From Pseudomonadota bacterium (GTDB taxonomy: Bacteria; Pseudomonadota; Gammaproteobacteria; Burkholderiales; Burkholderiaceae_C), in contig JAVHYA010000010.1 in assembly GCA_031119395.1 (NCBI GenBank), positions 1 to 64,000 of the forward strand: a stretch of 64,000 bases of DNA. The letters run 5' to 3'. The stretch's first letter is position 1, and each line of letters starts with the position of its first letter. This document shows, piece after piece, positions 57,748 through 64,000 of the stretch. The notes under the pieces were generated by a model that was not told the origin of the DNA, made no database searches, and worked only from the letters and a program-made list of their open reading frames with translations. The translations under genes and the position numbers were made by a program.

Positions 57748-58830
57748 TCACTTCAGGTCGTCGGCGATGACCTGGACGATGCGCTGCGCATTGGCCGAGG
57801 TCTCGGGGCCGCCGGCTTCGTTGAGCACCGACACCGTGGTTGATTCGCCCTGGCTCTTGACCTGGACGCGGTACTTCGCGGGCTTCTCGGCGTCCCTGGA
57901 GCGGTTGAAGAGCTTGCCGAAGAAGCCCTGCTCCTTGCGGTCGGCATCGGGGGTCACGTAGCGCACGAAGTAGATGCCGGCGCTGCGGTCGCGGTCCTCG
58001 ACGGTGAAGCCCGTGCGGTCCAAGGCCAGGCCGACGCGGCGCCAGGCGCGGTCGAAGCCTTCGCTGATCTGCACCACCGGCTGGCCGCCGACCGTGGCGA
58101 CCTGGGCAGCGCGGGCCGACGGCGGTGCCGAGGCCACGGCCGCCTTCGACTGCTCCTGCGTGACGCCGAGCTTGACCATCAGGCGGCGCAGGAATTCGGT
58201 CTCCAGTTCGGGGTCGACCGGGCGCGGCTGCCAGTTGGTGAGTTCCTTGCGCTGGGTGGTGTAGACCTCGACCATGCCGCGGTGGCTGATGTAGATCTCG
58301 GTGCCGTTGGGGCTGCGCTCCATGCGGGTGCGGAAGCGATCGAGTTCACCGGTGGAGTAGGCGCTGTCGATCAGCTTGCCCAGCGAGCTGCGGATGATGT
58401 CCTGCGGGATCTTGGCGCGGTTCTCGGCCCAGTCCGTTTCCATGATGCCGAGGTTGCGCTGCTCCATCGTCAGCAGGAAGCCGTTCTCGAGCCAGAAGTC
58501 GCGCACCGTGTCCCACAGCTGTTCGGGCGGGCGGTTGACCACGATCCAGCGCTCCTGGCCCGCACGTTCCATGCGCACGTCGCCCAGGCTGGCCACGGCC
58601 GTCGGAATGGCGGGCGCGTTGGCGCGGCCCGCCTCGAAGGCGTTGGCCGACACGGCGCCGCCCGGGATGGCGTAGCGGTTCTCGCGCGAGAGCTGGGTCA
58701 GGTCCGGCGGGACCTCCAGCGTCGGGGCCTTGCCCGCGCTCTTGTATTCGATCTTGTCGCTTTCCAGGACAGAGCAGGCGGCCAGGCTGGCCACCAGGGC
58801 CAGCAGAACGAGTCGCGTACAGGTTTTCAA
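57748..58830 (-). CDS. bamC: Outer-membrane assembly lipoprotein BamC
   Basis: A 360-residue lipoprotein subunit of the beta-barrel assembly machine. Lipobox LAAC (C19), then an unstructured segment with YKSAGKAPTLEVPPDLTQLS, which binds BamD, and two helix-grip domains (about 90-200 and 255-360). It is next to dapA, the conserved proteobacterial order (dapA-bamC). Confidence 0.93.
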   Translation of the reverse strand: MKTCTRLVLLALVASLAACSVLESDKIEYKSAGKAPTLEVPPDLTQLSRENRYAIPGGAVSANAFEAGRANAPAIPTAVASLGDVRMERAGQERWIVVNRPPEQLWDTVRDFWLENGFLLTMEQRNLGIMETDWAENRAKIPQDIIRSSLGKLIDSAYSTGELDRFRTRMERSPNGTEIYISHRGMVEVYTTQRKELTNWQPRPVDPELETEFLRRLMVKLGVTQEQSKAAVASAPPSARAAQVATVGGQPVVQISEGFDRAWRRVGLALDRTGFTVEDRDRSAGIYFVRYVTPDADRKEQGFFGKLFNRSRDAEKPAKYRVQVKSQGESTTVSVLNEAGGPETSANAQRIVQVIADDLK

Positions 58831-58938
58831 CGTAGTCTTCCTTCAGCGGAAATGGTGTCGGTCGGTCGGGGGAGCGGGCGCGCCCGCATGTTCAGAGTGC
58901 GCCGGCGGACAAAGGTTGCCGCCCGGACGCGATGGGTT

Positions 58939-59829
58939 TCAATCGCCGATGAGCCCGCAGGCGCGTAGCGCGGCCTCCACGACGGGGCGATTGCCCTCGG
59001 CCAGTTCGGTCAGGGGCAGGCGCAGCGCGCCGCCCATGCGGCCCATGCGTTGCAGGGCCCACTTGACCGGGATGGGGTTGGGCTCGACGAACAGGTGGCG
59101 GTGCAGCGGCATCAGCGCGAACTGGATCTGCATGGCCTTGCGTGCGTCGCCGGCGATGGCCGCCACGCACAGCTCGTGCATCTGGCGCGGCGCCACGTTG
59201 GCGGTGACGCTGATGTTGCCCTGCCCGCCGCACAGCATGAGCGCCACGGCAGTCGGGTCGTCGCCCGAATAGATGGCGAAGCCCTTGGGTGCTTCCTTGA
59301 TGAGCCACTGGGCGCGTTCGATGTTGCCCGTGGCTTCCTTGATGCCGACGATGCCGGGCACCTGCGCCAGGCGCAGCACCGTGTCGTGCGCCATATCGGC
59401 GACCGTCCGGCCGGGCACGTTGTACAGCACCATCGGCAGGTCGCCGGTGGCTTCGGCGATCGCCTTGAAGTGGCGGTACTGGCCTTCCTGCGTGGGCTTG
59501 TTGTAGTAGGGCACGACCTGCAGCTGCGAGTCGGCGCCCACGCCCTTGGCGTAGCGGGCCAGCTCGATGGCTTCCTTCGTGGAGTTGGCGCCGCAGCCGG
59601 CCATCACGGGCACGCGGCCCGCCGCCTGTTCGACCGAGACGCGGATGATCTCGCAATGCTCCTCGACGTCCACCGTCGGCGATTCGCCCGTGGTGCCGAC
59701 GACACCCAGGCAGTCGGTGCCTTCGGCGATGTGCCAGTCGATCAGCCGCCGCAGCGCGGGGTAGTCGACGCTGCCGTCTTCGTGCATCGGCGTGACGAGC
59801 GCGACGATGCTGCCAGTCAGTTGCTCCAA
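58939..59829 (-). CDS. dapA: 4-hydroxy-tetrahydrodipicolinate synthase DapA
   Basis: A 296-residue lysine/diaminopimelate pathway enzyme condensing pyruvate with aspartate semialdehyde. The Schiff-base lysine is K164 (VGIKEATGN); Y136 is in LYNVPGRT and the GTTGES segment is near 45-50. TIM barrel of normal length. It leads the dapA-bamC pair, 36 bases after the methyltransferase gene on the same strand. Confidence 0.97.
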   Translation of the reverse strand: MEQLTGSIVALVTPMHEDGSVDYPALRRLIDWHIAEGTDCLGVVGTTGESPTVDVEEHCEIIRVSVEQAAGRVPVMAGCGANSTKEAIELARYAKGVGADSQLQVVPYYNKPTQEGQYRHFKAIAEATGDLPMVLYNVPGRTVADMAHDTVLRLAQVPGIVGIKEATGNIERAQWLIKEAPKGFAIYSGDDPTAVALMLCGGQGNISVTANVAPRQMHELCVAAIAGDARKAMQIQFALMPLHRHLFVEPNPIPVKWALQRMGRMGGALRLPLTELAEGNRPVVEAALRACGLIGD

Positions 59830-59865
59830 GGAGGTCTCTTTGTCGGTAGAAGGTAAACCGGCATT

Positions 59866-60459
59866 CTACTGAGGCGCGGCGGACGGCCCCAGCGGGTACC
59901 TCGGGGGTGTTCCCGTAGGCGCCGGCGCGGGCCGCACGGCGGCGATGCGCTGGACGAAGCGTTCCGGCCCGGTCAGGAAGCCGTCCTCGTAGGCCACGAT
60001 GCGCAGCCCCGCCGCCGCGGCCAGCAGTTCGCCCGGCGCCAGCAGGAAGTCGGGGCGAGAGGGCCGGCCGACGCTCTCGTTGCCCTGGGCGAAGGTTTCG
60101 TACAGCAGCACGCCCCCGGGCGCGACCGCGGCCACGATGTCCGGCAGCCGCGGGCGCCACAGGTAGTGGGTGACGACCACGGCGTCGAATCCCCGGCCCG
60201 CCAGGGGCCACGGCCCGCCCTCGATGTCGGCCTCGAGCGCTTCGGCCACCGCCGCCACGGCGGCAATGGCCGCCGGGTCGCGGTCGAGCGCGGTGACCCG
60301 ATGGCCACGCCCATGCAGGAAGAACGCATGACGCCCGGCACCGCAGGCCACGTCCAGCACGCTGCCGCCAGCCGGGATGAGGGGAGCCCAGCGCACGATC
60401 CAGGCGGACGGGTGGCCTGCTGCGTGGTCCGAGGGGGGCATCGATGCTACGTTATTCAT
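59866..60459 (-). CDS. Class I SAM-dependent methyltransferase
   Basis: A 197-residue methyltransferase: SAM motif I VLDVACGAGRHAFFL near 34-48, D of the strand VTALDRDP, then VVVTHYLWRP and PGGVLLYETFAQGNE. It resembles the tellurite-resistance or thiopurine-type small methyltransferases; substrate unknown. Its first residues (MNNVAS) are encoded in the core of a dispersed repeat that contains the start codon (ATG 60459-60457). No separate ribosome site is seen other than repeat sequence. Confidence 0.85.
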   Translation of the reverse strand: MNNVASMPPSDHAAGHPSAWIVRWAPLIPAGGSVLDVACGAGRHAFFLHGRGHRVTALDRDPAAIAAVAAVAEALEADIEGGPWPLAGRGFDAVVVTHYLWRPRLPDIVAAVAPGGVLLYETFAQGNESVGRPSRPDFLLAPGELLAAAAGLRIVAYEDGFLTGPERFVQRIAAVRPAPAPTGTPPRYPLGPSAAPQ

Positions 60460-60510
60460 AGCGACTCCTGCAGGCTGGGCGGGCGGTGCAGCCTGATTCG
60501 GCTCGAAAAC
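60446..60510 (+). repeat. Palindrome-cored dispersed repeat, copy 9, containing a start codon
   Basis: Core GCTACGTTATTCATAGC (60446-60462), then a tail with GGCTGGGCGGGCGGTGCAGC and the end GATTCGGCTCGAAAA. It fills the gap between the small membrane protein gene and the methyltransferase gene; the methyltransferase ATG (60459-60457) is in the core. Confidence 0.82.
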
Positions 60511-60513
60511 CGG

Positions 60514-60675
60514 TCAGAAGCACGACCACAGCTGGTCCACCAGCATCACCAGGAAGCCCGGCTGCGCGTACAGCATGAACACCCCGCCGAGCACGGCAGC
60601 GGCTGCGGCCCACAGCGCCCAGCGGCTCCGGCGCGGGCGGGCACGTGCCGAGGGAGTGATGGTCGGGGCGCTCAT
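60514..60675 (-). CDS. Small single-helix membrane protein, 53 residues
   Basis: Too short for usual gene callers. The protein has a basic N-terminus (ARARPRRSRW), one strong transmembrane helix (about 19-38, LWAAAAAVLGGVFMLYA) and ends FLVMLVDQLWSCF. It overlaps the MFS stop by 4 bases (ATGA), so it is translated from the MFS transcript. I recall similar short proteins ending in an aromatic-Cys-Phe tail near methyltransferase/MFS genes in Comamonadaceae, but cannot verify. Function unknown; could be a subunit or regulator of the transporter. Confidence 0.75.
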   Translation of the reverse strand: MSAPTITPSARARPRRSRWALWAAAAAVLGGVFMLYAQPGFLVMLVDQLWSCF

Positions 60676-61883
60676 GCCGGCTGCGCCGCCCCGCGCGGGA
60701 TGGCGCCTTCCTTCACCGGCAGGTTCACCAGCGCGGCGAAGACGCCCAGCGCGATCGCGATGTACCAGACGATGTCGTAGCTGCCCGTTCGGTCGTACAG
60801 GTAGCCGCCCAGCCACACGCCGAGGAAGGAGCCCACCTGGTGGCTGAGGAACACGAAGCCGCCCAGCATCGACAGATGGGCCACGCCGAAGATCTGCGCA
60901 ATGATGGCGTTGGTCGGCGGCACGGTGGACAGCCACAGCGCCCCGATGACCGCCGCGAAGACGTACACCGACCACGGCGTCAGCGGCACCAGCAGGAAGA
61001 CGGTGATCGCCACCGCCCGGCCGAAATAGATGAAGGCGAGGATCTTGCGCTTGGCCAGGCGCTGTCCGAGCGACCCCGCGATGTAGGTGCCGACCACGTT
61101 GAACAGGCCGATCAGCGCCAGCGCATAGCCCGCCACCTGCGGCGACAGGCCGTGGTCCTTGAGGTAGCTGGGCATGTGCACGCCGATGAACACCACCTGG
61201 AACCCGCAGACGAAATAGCCGGCCATCAGCAGCACGAAGCTGGGATAGCGGAACGCCTCGGCCACTGCCTGGGCGATGGTCTGCTCGCGCCGTGCCGCGC
61301 CGGCACTGCGCTGCGGCTCGCGCAGGCCGAAGGCCAGGGGCACGATGACCAGCACCAGCACGGCCAGCGCCAGCAGTGCGTTGTGCCAGCCGAGGTGCAG
61401 GATGAGCTGCCCTTCGACCGGCACCATGAAGAACTGGCCGAAGGAGCCGGCCGCGGCCGTGACGCCCATGGCCCAGGAACGGCGCTCGGCGGGCAACTGC
61501 CGGCCGATCACCCCGTAGACCACGGCGTAGGTGGTGCCCGCCTGTGCCATCCCGATCAGCACGCCGGCGGTCAGGGCGAAGAGCGTCGGGGTGGGCGACA
61601 GCGCCATGCCGGCCAGCCCCAGCGCATAGAACGCCGCGCCCATGAGCAGCACGCGGAAGGCGCCCAGCTTGTCGGCCAGCATGCCCGCGAATACGCCGGC
61701 CACGCCCCAGGCCAGGTTCTGGATCGCGATGGCCAGCGAGAAGGTCTGGCGCGTCCAGCCCTGTTCCTGGGTGATGGGCTGCAGCCACAGGCCGAAGCCG
61801 TGCCGGATGCCCATCGACAGGGTCACGACCAGGGCGCCGCACAGGAGGACCTGGCGCATCGACAGGGGGGCGGGAGCGGACAT
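60672..61883 (-). CDS. MFS transporter (OFA/oxalate-formate-like)
   Basis: A 403-residue, 12-helix permease. N-terminal helix LLCGALVVTLSMGIRHGFGLWLQPIT, motif A-like MLADKLGAFRVLLMGA near 70-85, and YAVVYGVIGRQLPAERRSWAMGV. It resembles monocarboxylate/OFA-type transporters of betaproteobacteria. Start ATG 61883 was chosen because helices begin there; longer frames run into repeat-free upstream DNA. It leads an operon MFS - 53-residue protein - methyltransferase - dapA region. 272 bases with no gene separate it from parE. Confidence 0.85.
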   Translation of the reverse strand: MSAPAPLSMRQVLLCGALVVTLSMGIRHGFGLWLQPITQEQGWTRQTFSLAIAIQNLAWGVAGVFAGMLADKLGAFRVLLMGAAFYALGLAGMALSPTPTLFALTAGVLIGMAQAGTTYAVVYGVIGRQLPAERRSWAMGVTAAAGSFGQFFMVPVEGQLILHLGWHNALLALAVLVLVIVPLAFGLREPQRSAGAARREQTIAQAVAEAFRYPSFVLLMAGYFVCGFQVVFIGVHMPSYLKDHGLSPQVAGYALALIGLFNVVGTYIAGSLGQRLAKRKILAFIYFGRAVAITVFLLVPLTPWSVYVFAAVIGALWLSTVPPTNAIIAQIFGVAHLSMLGGFVFLSHQVGSFLGVWLGGYLYDRTGSYDIVWYIAIALGVFAALVNLPVKEGAIPRGAAQPA

Positions 61884-62141
61884 GGGAGTGGCGTGTCTCT
61901 GGGGTGTTCTTTCGTCGCGGAAGCGGCGGCCGCGCGATTGTCCGTGCTTTGGGTTCGCCGCGCAGCGCCGAGGAAAACAGCGCCGAGCGGTGCTGCGGGC
62001 GAAAGCGCAATCGGCCTGCAGCGCACGCCAGCCGTGCGCCGGCGCCAAACTCGTAACGAACGTGACGATTCCGTGCGCCCGCGCGCCGCCGTGGGGCGGG
62101 CATGGCTGGATGGGCATCCAGTATTTGCGCGGCCGGCTGAC

Positions 62142-62147
62142 TACAAT
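62142..62147 (+). promoter_or_regulatory. Possible -10 box of parE
   Basis: TACAAT lies 8 bases before the parE start, suggesting a leader of only a few bases or an in vivo start just before ATG. No good -35 is seen 17 bases upstream. Similar TACAAT elements precede queG and the carbonic anhydrase gene. Confidence 0.35.
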
Positions 62148-62155
62148 CCGCCGCC

Positions 62156-64000
<1,845 letters not shown>

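Overview
The window is 64 kb of high-GC (roughly 70 percent by eye) bacterial chromosome. Gene content, neighbourhood order (pyrG-kdsA-DUF1330-eno-ftsB, bamC-dapA, coaBC-dut), many Bug-type receptors and the AT-rich-cored dispersed repeats point to a betaproteobacterium of the Comamonadaceae (Variovorax/Ramlibacter/Acidovorax type). No rRNA, tRNA, CRISPR array, transposase or prophage was seen. It reads as core chromosome with accessory genes inserted between conserved blocks.

Layout. 1-7.6 kb: 3' end of a DHA2-type MFS exporter, then a branched-chain amino acid/urea-type ABC uptake operon (livG, livF, two tandem paralogous binding proteins, livH, livM); the livF Walker A lysine is an arginine. 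7.7-12.6 kb, minus strand: an FtsX-type ABC permease, a PLP-dependent cysteine-synthase-like enzyme and an AttH/CrtC-like secreted protein; their likely ATPase partner is 9 kb away at 21.4-22.1 kb. 12.7-21.4 kb: an accessory block (NmrA/LysR pair, NrtR-type Nudix regulator, a two-gene remnant or minimal form of an extracellular contractile injection system, acetyltransferase, monooxygenase, an EAL-HDOD protein, a MocR regulator). 21.4-34.8 kb: an expanded version of the ancestral queG/tsaE-amiC-mutL-miaA cluster, with bcr, lrp/lysE/ocd, a lipoprotein hydrolase, GNAT, dedA and a glycine-zipper lipoprotein between its members.

34.8-43.0 kb: AEC transporter, three Bug (tripartite tricarboxylate) receptors, xerD, DUF72, then a TetR-thiolase-MaoC acyl-CoA module with matching operator candidates. 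43.0-46.9 kb: DUF455 protein, gamma-carbonic anhydrase, Hsp33, and a pnuC-nadR NAD-precursor salvage pair. 47.1-51.7 kb, minus strand: pyrG, kdsA, DUF1330, eno, ftsB. 51.8-54.6 kb: coaBC, a membrane protein and dut joined by 4-base overlaps, then a lipoprotein. 54.7-62 kb: SlyD-like PPIase and uL16 oxygenase divergent around a 14-bp palindrome, metallo-hydrolase, bamC, dapA, methyltransferase, a 53-residue membrane protein and an MFS transporter. 62.2 kb to the end: parE, cut by the window end.

The most unusual signal is a dispersed repeat of about 60-65 bp (nine copies): a 17-bp imperfect palindromic core, consensus GCTAYNAAAWYNATAGC, plus a GC-rich tail ending in an A/T-rich GAA-type end. 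Seven copies lie within or overlap genes; one supplies the stop codon of queG, one the start codon of a methyltransferase, and others are read through in frame in miaA, mutL, a nadR-like gene, coaBC, tsaE and the FtsX permease. A second GC-rich repeat (about 55 bp) occurs at least three times, once inside the same permease gene.
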